Source of the DNA: Mytilus galloprovincialis
Lineage: Eukaryota; Mollusca; Bivalvia; Mytilida; Mytilidae
DNA: 64,000 nucleotides
Direction of reading: 5' to 3'
Assembly: GCF_965363235.1 (NCBI RefSeq)
Contig: NC_134847.1
Span: 55,584,439 to 55,648,438 of the forward strand
Shown: piece after piece, positions 58,301-64,000 of the stretch
Position numbering within the stretch: position 1 is the first letter of the stretch
Layout: each line of letters begins with the position of its first letter
Made by a program: the position numbers and the translations under genes
The notes under the pieces: generated by a model
The model's input: only the letters and a program-made list of their open reading frames with translations
What the model was told of the DNA's origin: nothing
Database searches by the model: none

Positions 58301-60999
58301 AATTGAGATAATACATTACCTCAGCGCCTCAGCTCGGGTGGTAGTGGAAACTGTCTTGTCCGATTTATCAGTATTCATATACCCAAATGTCTGTAGATAA
58401 TCCTGTATAATATCGAAATAGAAAGATAGAGTTTTAGCTAACAAAAGGAATAAAATGTTTTTTTATATAGATTACACTGTTGGTTTTCCCGTTTGAATGG
58501 TTTCACACTAATAATTTTGGGGTCCTTTATAGCTTGTTGTTCGGTGTGAGCCAAGGCTCCGTGTTGAAGGCCGTACATTGACCTATAATGGTTTTCTTTT
58601 ATTAATTTTTATTTGGATGGAGAGTTGTCTTATTGGCACTCACACCACGTCTTCCTATATCTATATATTTATCAGTCAATCTCACGTCACATCTCATTGA
58701 TAAAAAAAGTCAGGGTAAGAATAGAGTACGTTCTCATACAGTTTACTTACTCTCCATGTTAACGACAGTAAAACCCTTTGAACAGCGATCCATCCATCCA
58801 TCTCAATGGGGGCATCTGTTTGGTTTTTCGGGGTTCAAACATACGCATTCACGTTCAGTAGGAATGTTAATTTCGATGCCTAATTGTGGAGATACTATCT
58901 GCATGTTGATTATCTTTTCAATCATACTTGGCGGAGTTGTTCTGGCCTGCTGCAGGGCAATATATTTCCCTGTTCCATCATAAAATTGAGAATGTAAATG
59001 GGGAATGTGCAAATGAGACAACAACCCGACCATAGGGCAGACAACAGCAGAAGATCACCAGCAGGTCTTCAATGCACAATCCGCACCCGGAGGTGTCCTT
59101 CAGCTGACCCCATAACAAATATATATACTAGTTCAGTGATAATGAACGCCATACTAATAAACTCCAACTTGTACACAAGAAACTAAAAGTTAAAATAATA
59201 CAAGACTAACAAAGGCAAGAGGTTCCTGGTTTGGGACAGGCGCAAAATTCGGCGGGGTTAAACATGTTTATGAGATCTCAACCTCCCCCTATACCTCTAG
59301 CCAATGCAGAAAAGTAAACGCATAACAATACGCACATTAAAATTCAGTTCAAGAGAAGTCCGAGTCTGATGTCAGAAGATGTAACCAAAGAAAATAAACA
59401 AAATGACAATAATACATAAATAACAACAGATTACTAGCAGTTAACTGACATGCCAGCTTCAGACTTCAATTAAACTGATTGAAAGATTATGTCTTCATCA
59501 TATGAATTTATTACATAGCTTTATTTACAAGTGACTGGTCTACTCCTTTTTCAGGTAAGTCCCTACCTTGCAGAACTGAACGATTGCATTCATTGTTGAT
59601 TGATATAGTTTTTTACCAGTTAATTCAATCGTTAGGTTGTTCTACAATGTAGTAGTTGACCGGGATGAATGGCATATAACCACATTTCAGTACCTTTGAT
59701 TTGAAATCTGTTACTATATATACTGAGAGGTCAAATAATGGAGACAAAGTGTCCTATGTTGCTGTCTTGGCTGACTTCGTGACGGAGCTGCAACTCTCCG
59801 CTTACCTACCTTATACTGCATCCATCTTTACTGCAGAAGTCAAAGGGTGTAAATTTTGGCCTTGCAGTTTATTGCTTATTCCGACAATTCAAATTGTATC
59901 TGATATTCTGATATGTTATTATGTCTTCAAGCAATACAAAAAAAAATTAAAACCCCTTAAATTAAAAAAAGTCCTGTATATAATGAGAAAAACATATTGT
60001 TATGGGTGACAAGTTATACCGACATTTACGGAAACACAGTTGTAAAACAAGAATGTCCTGAACGATCCAATATCTAAATGTGAAAAACCATATCCTGACT
60101 TTAAAATGTTTTATATTGTAAATATATGGAAAAATGCTGAATGGAACGACAGTTTATTGCATGAAATTAAACCAACTTTATGCAAATAGTTATCGAAGGT
60201 ACCAGGATTATAAACGTCTACATAAGAGTCATCAGTGACGTTCATATCAAAATATTTATAAAGCCAGGTTCAAACCATCATTTCTCTTTAAATCCAAACA
60301 AGTGCAAAGTTGAAGAGCATTAAAGATCCAAAATTCCAAAAAGTTGTGCCAAATACGGCTAAGGTAATCTATGCCTGGGAAAAGAAAATCCTTAGTTTTT
60401 CGAAAAATTCAATGTTTTGTAAACAGGAAATTTATAAAAAAAAAAAATGACCACATTATTGATATTCATGTCAACACCGAAGTGTTCACTACTGGGCTCG
60501 TTCAGACCTTTAATGCAAACATTTAATCAAAATTTATAAGCAGGAAAGATCATCGTGTTATTTCTAGATGCCGTATTGGTCATGCTAGAATAGCACACAA
60601 GAATCTTATAAAAAATGAATTTTAACCAGTATGTATACCTATTTAAATAGAATGTATATACTTATTTTCTGATATTCAAAGAAAACATGTCATCTTAAAT
60701 ATTTTAAATGATTTTTTTAATAATATTCTTGTTGAAATAATTGTTTCATTTTTTAAAGAAATTGAATTTGTTGTATTGTTTTAACATGATTTTAAGTTTT
60801 TATCATGTTATCTTATGGATGAATTGTTATTTGTAAGTTGGAGTTTCGGAATTGAAAAGACTTAATATGTTTGATTATCAAGTAAATGGATACTCACGTC
60901 TAAGTCAAATACGCTTGTCTGACGAGTCCCTCTATGAACCGGCAGTCCATTTGAAAAATAACATATAGAAAAAAATATTACGCTATTTCCAATTTTCAT
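40260..60999 (-). CDS. Matrix metalloproteinase, complete (7 exons, 298 aa), hemopexin-less with GPI-like tail
   Basis: Secreted zinc endopeptidase of the MMP family (M10A), expected to cut extracellular matrix or surface proteins. Exons in order on the minus strand: 60999-60898, 58402-58320, 45056-44932, 44312-44237, 42776-42637, 41968-41726, 40387-40260; they sum to 897 nt with all phases matching. Layout: signal peptide about 1-19; propeptide with the cysteine switch PRCGLPD (87-93, C89); catalytic domain from about 101; structural zinc ligands H166, D168, H181, H191; active site [11 protein letters not shown] (213-223) with catalytic E214; Met-turn ALMYP (M231); domain end at HYG (255-257). 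A 41-residue tail then ends in a hydrophobic stretch, with P-C-S-A-S as a possible GPI site. No furin motif follows the propeptide, and there is no hemopexin domain. The symbol is left open because orthology to a numbered MMP cannot be judged. Confidence 0.92.
40590..40990 (-). repeat. Dispersed repeat family B, diverged reverse copy
   Basis: Recognised by 'GATATCTCACAAAACATGTTTAACCC', 'TTTCTAGCTACATTGAAAACCCGTTGG'-type sequence and the T-run near the end, in reverse of 58980-59475. Confidence 0.6.
40991..41640. other. Intron 6 of the MMP gene, no feature
   Basis: AT-rich with a short TA run near 41150 and nothing else recognised. No hemopexin-type exon was found on the minus strand in this intron. 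Confidence 0.5.
41726..41968 (-). CDS. MMP exon 6: active-site exon
   Basis: Acceptor AGTATATTTCAG, donor GTAATG. It reads [20 protein letters not shown], then [18 protein letters not shown] and [10 protein letters not shown], ending AHY plus the first base of a glycine codon. It holds the three catalytic zinc histidines and the Met-turn. The usual 'GDAHFD' is GMCHFD here, adding a cysteine. Confidence 0.96.
42637..42776 (-). CDS. MMP exon 5: catalytic domain, metal-binding part
   Basis: Acceptor AATATTTTTTAG, donor GTAATA. It reads [20 protein letters not shown] and ends [11 protein letters not shown], the structural zinc/calcium loop. It contains C152, not a usual MMP cysteine. Confidence 0.95.
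43130..43325 (-). repeat. Unnamed dispersed repeat fragment (intron 4)
   Basis: On the minus strand 'TTCAACAACATTGTTCTATT', 'GAAGCTGAAGTGCCTGGAGA' and 'ACTGACAATCCTAGTCAATT' follow each other. I recall this type of sequence as common in bivalve genomes, but no second copy lies in the window. Confidence 0.35.
43355..43575 (+). repeat. 'GGTATGCAGTT' family copy
   Basis: 'TTGGTATGCAGTTATGTTAC' and 'GGCCCAGTCCCTCAGTCATG' match the repeat at 33181-33600. Confidence 0.5.
43584..44043. mobile_element. Foldback element with perfect 23-bp inverted repeats
   Basis: ATATCGTCGCTGGGCTTCTA plus AAA at 43584-43606 is the exact reverse complement of 44021-44043. The ~410 bp between contain further 'CGACATTTTGG' fragments in both orientations. 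Confidence 0.7.
44237..44312 (-). CDS. MMP exon 4: start of catalytic domain
   Basis: Acceptor TTTCTTATTGAAG, donor GTATAA. It reads [20 protein letters not shown] and ends SSAPI plus a split arginine. K-W-S-K-x-x-L-T-Y-R-I is the standard first strand of MMP catalytic domains. Confidence 0.93.
44932..45056 (-). CDS. MMP exon 3: propeptide with cysteine switch
   Basis: Acceptor TATTTAG, donor GTATGT. It reads [20 protein letters not shown] and then [15 protein letters not shown]89 would bind the active-site zinc in the inactive zymogen. N71 and N78 are possible glycosylation sites. Confidence 0.95.
45338..45655 (-). repeat. Dispersed repeat family C, copy 3
   Basis: Reverse copy holding 'GATCACCAGCCCAGTAGTCA', 'TTCGGTGTTGACATGAATAT' and 'GGCGTATTAAATTATAAACC', in MMP intron 2. 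Confidence 0.78.
46125..46345 (+). repeat. Dispersed repeat family E, related copy
   Basis: 'ACTGAACTCAGAGGAAAATC', 'AACGAATGGACAAACACTGT', 'GGTACAGGCATTTTCAAATA' and 'AACCTGGTTTTATAGCGCTA'. Confidence 0.55.
46346..47620. other. MMP intron 2 sequence without gene
   Basis: Two diverged copies of one stretch are visible at about 46510-46830 and 46870-47240 ('GTTGAATTCTTTGATTCGCTGTT' and 'GTTGAATTCTTTGATTCGTCGTT', followed by ACGT/GATGxC). A hairpin CCCGTGATATCGCGGG lies near 46519. No exon. Confidence 0.45.
47621..47925 (+). repeat. Dispersed repeat family C, copy 4
   Basis: Forward copy: 'GACGCGCTTCGTCTACAAAA', 'GACTCATCAGTGACGGTCAA', 'CATTAAGGACCAAAATTTCT'. Confidence 0.75.
48172..49340 (+). 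repeat. Locally triplicated block in MMP intron 2
   Basis: 'ATGTTTATCGTACC', 'CTTCCTGTTTTACTTCAATA' and 'GACTGCTTTTTAACACTGAT' recur in copies starting near 48172 (diverged), 48393 and 48905, with a partial fourth at 49165. Short open frames here are duplicates of one another and show no protein-like features. Confidence 0.75.
49850..50990 (-). pseudogene. Penelope-like reverse transcriptase relic 3 (best preserved)
   Basis: The minus-strand frame 50447-50923 holds [20 protein letters not shown] and [20 protein letters not shown] is the RT catalytic box. A second frame, 50130-50450, continues with [19 protein letters not shown] and ends in a stop; a small deletion near 50480 shifts the frame between them. 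The 49850-50130 stretch is the non-coding 3' part shared with relics 1 and 2. N-terminal and endonuclease parts are not seen. Confidence 0.75.
51053..51480 (+). repeat. Unnamed repeat with pearl-like start
   Basis: Starts TTTTATGCCCCTGCAACTTA. Its part 51121-51300 (AGTCCAGCAGATAGGTGCAA ... AAAATGGCGGATGCATG) occurs in reverse and diverged at about 54690-54846. Confidence 0.45.
51735..51950 (-). repeat. Dispersed repeat family B, reverse copy
   Basis: 'GTGCGGGAATTCCTCGCTTC', 'GTTTGTTGTCTCTTTGATAT' and 'CCCCATTTCCATTCTCAATG' match the reverse of 58980-59475. Confidence 0.7.
52490..54045 (+). pseudogene. Decayed transposon-associated ORF
   Basis: Scattered fragments in all three plus frames, broken by many stops: [20 protein letters not shown] near 52845-52905, [17 protein letters not shown] near 53792-53842, and [13 protein letters not shown] near 54000-54038. 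From memory, similar motifs ([18 protein letters not shown]) occur in a large-protein family that accompanies repeats in bivalves and cnidarians. Its enzymatic role is unknown to me. Inactive. Confidence 0.5.
54069..54249. mobile_element. Foldback MITE, 181 bp
   Basis: Left arm CCAGGATTGCGTTCAATATC then GTAGC; right arm GCTACGATATTAATCGCAGC then CCTGG, imperfect inverted arms of about 40 bp, with further CTACGTAG palindromes inside. It sits immediately downstream of the decayed ORF. Confidence 0.78.
54387..54485 (+). repeat. Dispersed repeat family B, 5' fragment
   Basis: AAATAAAATTGAGAATGGAA through 'AACAGACAACAGCAGAAGGT' and 'CACCAACAGGTCTT'. Confidence 0.7.
54860..56870. other. MMP intron 2, no feature recognised
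   Basis: About 2 kb of AT-rich intron sequence. Short open frames on both strands have no protein-like composition or splice context. Confidence 0.45.
56879..56907. repeat. Perfect hairpin, possible end of an element
   Basis: AGTCTTTCCAC TATTAT GTGGAAAGACCT: a 10-bp stem with a 6-base loop. The same style of terminal hairpin is seen in the HINE-like elements, but no tandem core or second end was found near it. Confidence 0.5.
58320..58402 (-). CDS. MMP exon 2: propeptide
   Basis: Acceptor GATATTATACAG, donor GTAATG. It reads [20 protein letters not shown] and ends TTRAEAL plus a split arginine; Y-L-x-x-F-G-Y is the usual MMP propeptide start. Separated from exon 3 by a 13-kb intron. Confidence 0.92.
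58478..58655 (-). repeat. Dispersed repeat family A, reverse fragment
   Basis: 'GTTGAAGGCCGTACATTGAC' and 'TTGTCTTATTGGCACTCACA' in reverse of family A. Confidence 0.65.
58980..59475 (+). repeat. Dispersed repeat family B, longest copy
   Basis: Runs from AAAATTGAGAATGTAAATGG through 'CCGCACCCGGAGGTGTCCTT', 'GGTTCCTGGTTTGGGACAGG' and 'GTCCGAGTCTGATGTCAGAA' to about 59475, and so gives the family a length of about 0.5 kb. Class unknown. Confidence 0.75.
59701..59960 (+). pseudogene. RNase H relic of a non-LTR retrotransposon
   Basis: The reading frame starts [20 protein letters not shown] and continues to [11 protein letters not shown], which resembles the RNase H domain ('IYTDGS...SIFTAE') of LINE-type elements; the first catalytic D is E here. 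After the latter the frame shifts, and [11 protein letters not shown] appears in another frame. Inactive fragment. Confidence 0.6.
60189..60510 (+). repeat. Dispersed repeat family C, copy 5
   Basis: 'AAGGTACCAGGATTATAAAC', 'GAGTCATCAGTGACGTTCAT', 'GTGCCAAATACGGCTAAGGT' and 'TTCATGTCAACACCGAAGTG'. Confidence 0.8.
60898..60999 (-). CDS. MMP exon 1: start codon and signal peptide
   Basis: ATG at 60999-60997, donor GTGAGT after GAC (phase 0). It reads [20 protein letters not shown] and then a short polar stretch ending VFDLD, which runs into DYLQTFGY of exon 2. The hydrophobic core and position make it a convincing secretion signal. Confidence 0.82.
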
Positions 61000-61084
61000 T
61001 TTTGAGCAGTGTTCCTTAACTGTTTATACTTCTTAAAGATTGGCCTCTGTCGCGTTCGTAACGTAATCTCATAAATATATACCC

Positions 61085-61165
61085 CAAACAAGTATGAATG
61101 AAAATTTCCAACCAAATTTGTAGGAAAATTTCCAATCAAGTATATATTGAAAATTTCCAAACAAG
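61085..61165 (+). repeat. Short tandem motif upstream of the MMP start
   Basis: 'GAAAATTTCCAA(C/T)CAA' appears three times (near 61099, 61122 and 61148) within 200 nt upstream of the start codon on the opposite strand. Could be promoter-proximal; no TATA box is assigned. Confidence 0.45.
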
Positions 61166-61342
61166 CTATTAAAAACAGACATTCATCTGATTACTTTAGA
61201 ATGATCACATGTACATATATATTGTCCAATCAATTCATGTTTTAAAGGAATATAACACTCATAATTGAAATTTGTTTGGCATATTTACAGAAACATTGTT
61301 TAAATTAAATATTTTAATTTCTAAAATCAACAAAAAAATAAT

Positions 61343-61795
61343 AATAAGGGTTCCGAGGAACTTAGTGCCCCGTCTACTTTTGCAGTAAGCCACAGGCCCC
61401 CAAAAAAATTTGAAAAATGTAATAAAATATTTTTCTCCAGATGATATATTTTGATCGTAAGAAGCTTTTGTCCAAGTTTGGTAAAAATCAAGGATGGTTA
61501 ATGAAACTAATAAATGTTTTCAAAATTTAAACTACAGACTGTATTTAATGTTAACTGGTAGAGAAACTAAGTCCATTTTTAAGTTATATACGAAAAACAG
61601 GAAATAAATTTTACAAAATTTCCTACCAAATACTCGATTTTGGTCATAAACAAGCTTTCGTCCAAGTTTGTCACAAATCCAGGATAGTTTCAGAAAGTTA
61701 TTAAAATTTCAAGAACATTAACCACAGATTGAATATTTGTGGACGCCGCCGCCGCCGACAGCCCTATGTCTCGCTTTTGCGATAAAAGTCACAGG
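61343..61795 (-). mobile_element. Helentron/HINE ('pearl')-like element D (short)
   Basis: Read on the minus strand: CTGTGACTTTTATCGCAAAA with a CGC/GCG hairpin, a GGC-repeat microsatellite (61743-61758), about two diverged core units sharing 'GTCCAAGTTTG', and the hairpin GTTCC TC GGAAC near the end. Same layout as elements A-C, fewer units. Confidence 0.6.
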
Positions 61796-61799
61796 GTCG

Positions 61800-62930
61800 G
61801 CAAAGATAAGTCAGTCCAACTATTTTGGCGGATCTGAATGTCACACGTTACATGGATAAGCAAGCCTGAATCCCAATTCCAAAGTCACTTTACGTCGATC
61901 GAATGTGAAAAGTCAATATCCAATAATGTTGTCTATTATGGTAAATCGCCGGCTCAAATCCAACTCTGAAATAAAAGAAAATATAAAAAAAAACAGTCAA
62001 CAAATCTAATGGGATAGGGGACGGACACAGATTCGAAAATGTGGGAAAAGTATAAATTAGAAACAAATTTTAGTCTAGCTGTCAATCAAAAATCGTGCTG
62101 TATAAAAAATAAAATTAATTTTATATTAATCCTTTATATACGATAAAGGTTGTCGTTTATTTTTAGCGATATCTATATACAGGGAATTCCGTTGTGTTCT
62201 ATTGTTAAAAGTGCGAGATTGGTTCTGGAATAAAACTTCTCGCATCAGATAAGTCCATTCAGGTTACCTTTATGAAACTTTGAAATTGACCTTTTATAAG
62301 GGAAAGGAGATCGACCTCAATCAAAAAATGTATACGGTATGTTTGATAAGAATATGTATTGTTCCAATTAAGGGCCTATGATTGGCAACGTGCCATTTAT
62401 ATACGTACATAAAACAATACACTATAATTTTGTAAAAAAAAATGAAATATTAAAAGTTCATACAGTTATAAATCTTCACATATTTCTTAATCTTGTATAT
62501 AAATCATTATACATTTTATGGACACATTCTCAAATTTTATTTTATTTTTATGTTTTAATACACTAAATAAGTGTTTTGGTGCTAGCGTTTTAAATCGTAT
62601 TTGCAACATTTAACACGAAAATTGTAGTTGACACGCATCAGACCAAAAAGTCTTCCATATTATCAGCTTTTGGTGTTAATGATTCCAAAGTCATATTCAT
62701 TTAACATGTTTAAGTATAAATACCATTTTAGCAAAATCTGCACATCACATGTATTATTGAAGAAGGTATTGTGTGTAATGATATTTTTAATGCATAAGTT
62801 TTAATTGCTTATATTATTTTTTCTAAATGTATCTCATAATTAAGACAGTAATTCGGTTGAGTACCAATATTTAAATTGAAACATATTTAATTTTCAATTG
62901 CATATCATGTAATTGTGTATTCATTGTACC
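61800..62930. other. Upstream of the MMP gene, no gene
   Basis: AT-rich sequence. A 62-aa open frame (62378-62566) has no protein-like composition. Confidence 0.45.
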
Positions 62931-62934
62931 GTAC

Positions 62935-62998
62935 CTGACCTATTCCAAAATATGACTGGTTTGCCGAGTATGAATTTACATTTCTATACGACCCGTAT
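62935..62998 (-). CDS. Candidate exon rich in Tyr, Asn, Ser and Gly
   Basis: Minus strand, acceptor AATAATTACAG, donor GTACGG; reads YGSYRNVNSYSANQSYFGIG. The composition recalls mollusc shell or adhesive proteins, but a 64-nt candidate with a weak pyrimidine tract and no partner exons may be chance. Confidence 0.2.
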
Positions 62999-63365
62999 CT
63001 GTAATTATTATATCCAACATTCATGTATTTAGTTATGATATTTAAATTATGGGTTCGGTTCGAGTTAATATCTATTTTCCATGGAAGGGGAATTTTGTTA
63101 GTCCAAAAAATAATATGACGTCTTTACAGGATTAATTTCAAGAGGCCTTTCAATGCAGTCATAATCATGATAATTATGAAGACTAGTATTGTGAAAGATA
63201 CATTGTTAACCTTTTTTATCTTGTTCTATTTTTAAAATGTATGATTCTCAAGATTATATATACGTCTCAAAAATACGTCACTGTTTGTTGAGTCCATCGT
63301 TAATGGATTATTTTTGTTGTCATTTTGTGGTTTGCATGTGATTTTTTTTTGGGGGGGAGGGGGGC

Positions 63366-63787
63366 TCGATGCTCTTCAACTTTGTATTTGTTTGGCTTTA
63401 TAACTATTGATTTATGCGTCACTGATGAATCTTATGTATAGTCGCCGTCACGTAAAATTGACACCATGTTTTTTGTCATAATTTTCTTAAATATCGAGCG
63501 GGTATCACCAGCCCAGTAGTCGGCACTTCGGTGTTGACATGAATATCAATTATATGGTATTTTTTGATAAATTTACTGTTTACGAAAGGGTGATTTTTTT
63601 TTAATACTAAGGATTTTCTTATCCCAGACAAAGATTACCTTAGCCGAATTTCGGGGTCTCAATGCTTTTCAACTTTGTACTTGGTTGGCTTTATAACTAT
63701 TTTGAACTTTGCATCACCGATGAGCCTTGTGAAGACGAAACGCGCGTCTGGCGTATTAAATTATAAGCCTGGTTCCTTTGATAACTA
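63366..63787 (-). repeat. Dispersed repeat family C, copy 6 with a partial extra copy
   Basis: A partial unit (63366-63440, 'GATGCTCTTCAACTTTGTAT') is followed by a fuller one (63505-63787) with 'CAGCCCAGTAGTCGGCACTT' and 'GACGAAACGCGCGTCTGGCG'. Confidence 0.78.
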
Positions 63788-63799
63788 ACTGTTATACTA

Positions 63800-64000
63800 T
63801 TTATTTATTTTTGCGTTTCTCTGTGCTTAGGGTTCTTGCCTTTGATTGTTTTGATTGTAGCGATATTTTCAAACATTGACATTGAACGGGAGGTTTGGCA
63901 ATCCATATAACCAGGTTCAACCCATCAATTTGGCAGTTGTTATAAAATTGTCCATTTCTCTATGTTGGCGTTTGTTAATGTTGTACGTTAGTGTTTGTGT
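63800..64000 (-). repeat. Dispersed repeat family E, reverse copy
   Basis: 'TTGCGTTTCTCTGTGCTTAG', 'CGGGAGGTTTGGCAATCCAT' and 'ACCAGGTTCAACCCATCAAT' are the reverse of the 37036-37400 copy. It runs off the window edge. Confidence 0.6.

Noticed and set aside
1-64000. CRISPR arrays, bacterial operons, phage or plasmid features, tRNA and rRNA genes
   Set aside because: Direct repeats here are tandem satellites without unique spacers, all genes are spliced animal genes, and no tRNA or rRNA sequence was recognised by eye; a covariance-model scan would be needed to exclude tRNA-derived SINEs.

Overview
AT-rich (roughly two-thirds A+T), intron-rich and repeat-dense animal DNA, almost certainly from a bivalve mollusc and most likely a mussel (Mytilus). 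The evidence is the interspersed repeat families, the many elements built from a microsatellite plus a ~160-bp tandem core, the exon/intron style, and two animal gene families. No bacterial or viral genome is seen. Two genes can be assembled exon by exon with every splice phase closing.

Gene 1 (+ strand, about 1.1-22.4 kb, continuing off the left edge) is the 3' part of an adhesion G-protein-coupled receptor. Eighteen exons encode the end of the GAIN domain, the GPS autoproteolysis motif, all seven transmembrane helices and a short cytoplasmic tail; the visible product is 564 aa to a stop at 21800. Two features stand out. (i) The second half of the TM2 exon together with its splice donor has been amplified into 27 tandem 68-69-bp units (9389-11243). 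The basic unit is a multiple of three, so copies 1-5 stay in frame. (ii) The last four exons with their 3' UTR and poly(A) signal are duplicated about 8 kb downstream (24.6-28.8 kb). Both cassettes are open and splice-competent, as expected for alternative 3' ends or a very recent duplication. Copy 1 has since received two mobile elements that copy 2 lacks, which shows their exact ends.

Gene 2 (- strand, 61.0 to 40.26 kb) is a complete seven-exon matrix metalloproteinase of 298 aa. It has a signal peptide, a propeptide with the PRCGLPD cysteine switch, a catalytic domain with [11 protein letters not shown] and a Met-turn, no hemopexin domain, and a hydrophobic C-terminus that looks like a GPI-anchor signal. 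Its introns (up to 13 kb) are filled with repeats.

The rest is mobile-element sequence. At least four Helentron/HINE ('pearl')-like elements share one layout. There are several foldback MITEs (one with TTAA and one with TA target sites), three same-strand relics of a Penelope-like reverse transcriptase, a decayed transposon-associated ORF at 52.5-54.0 kb, an RNase H relic at 59.7 kb, two arrays of one ~50-bp satellite (one abutting a short telomere-like CCCTAA run), and dispersed copies of four or five unnamed repeat families. Two further candidate exons (36888-37030 + and 62935-62998 -) are listed with low confidence.
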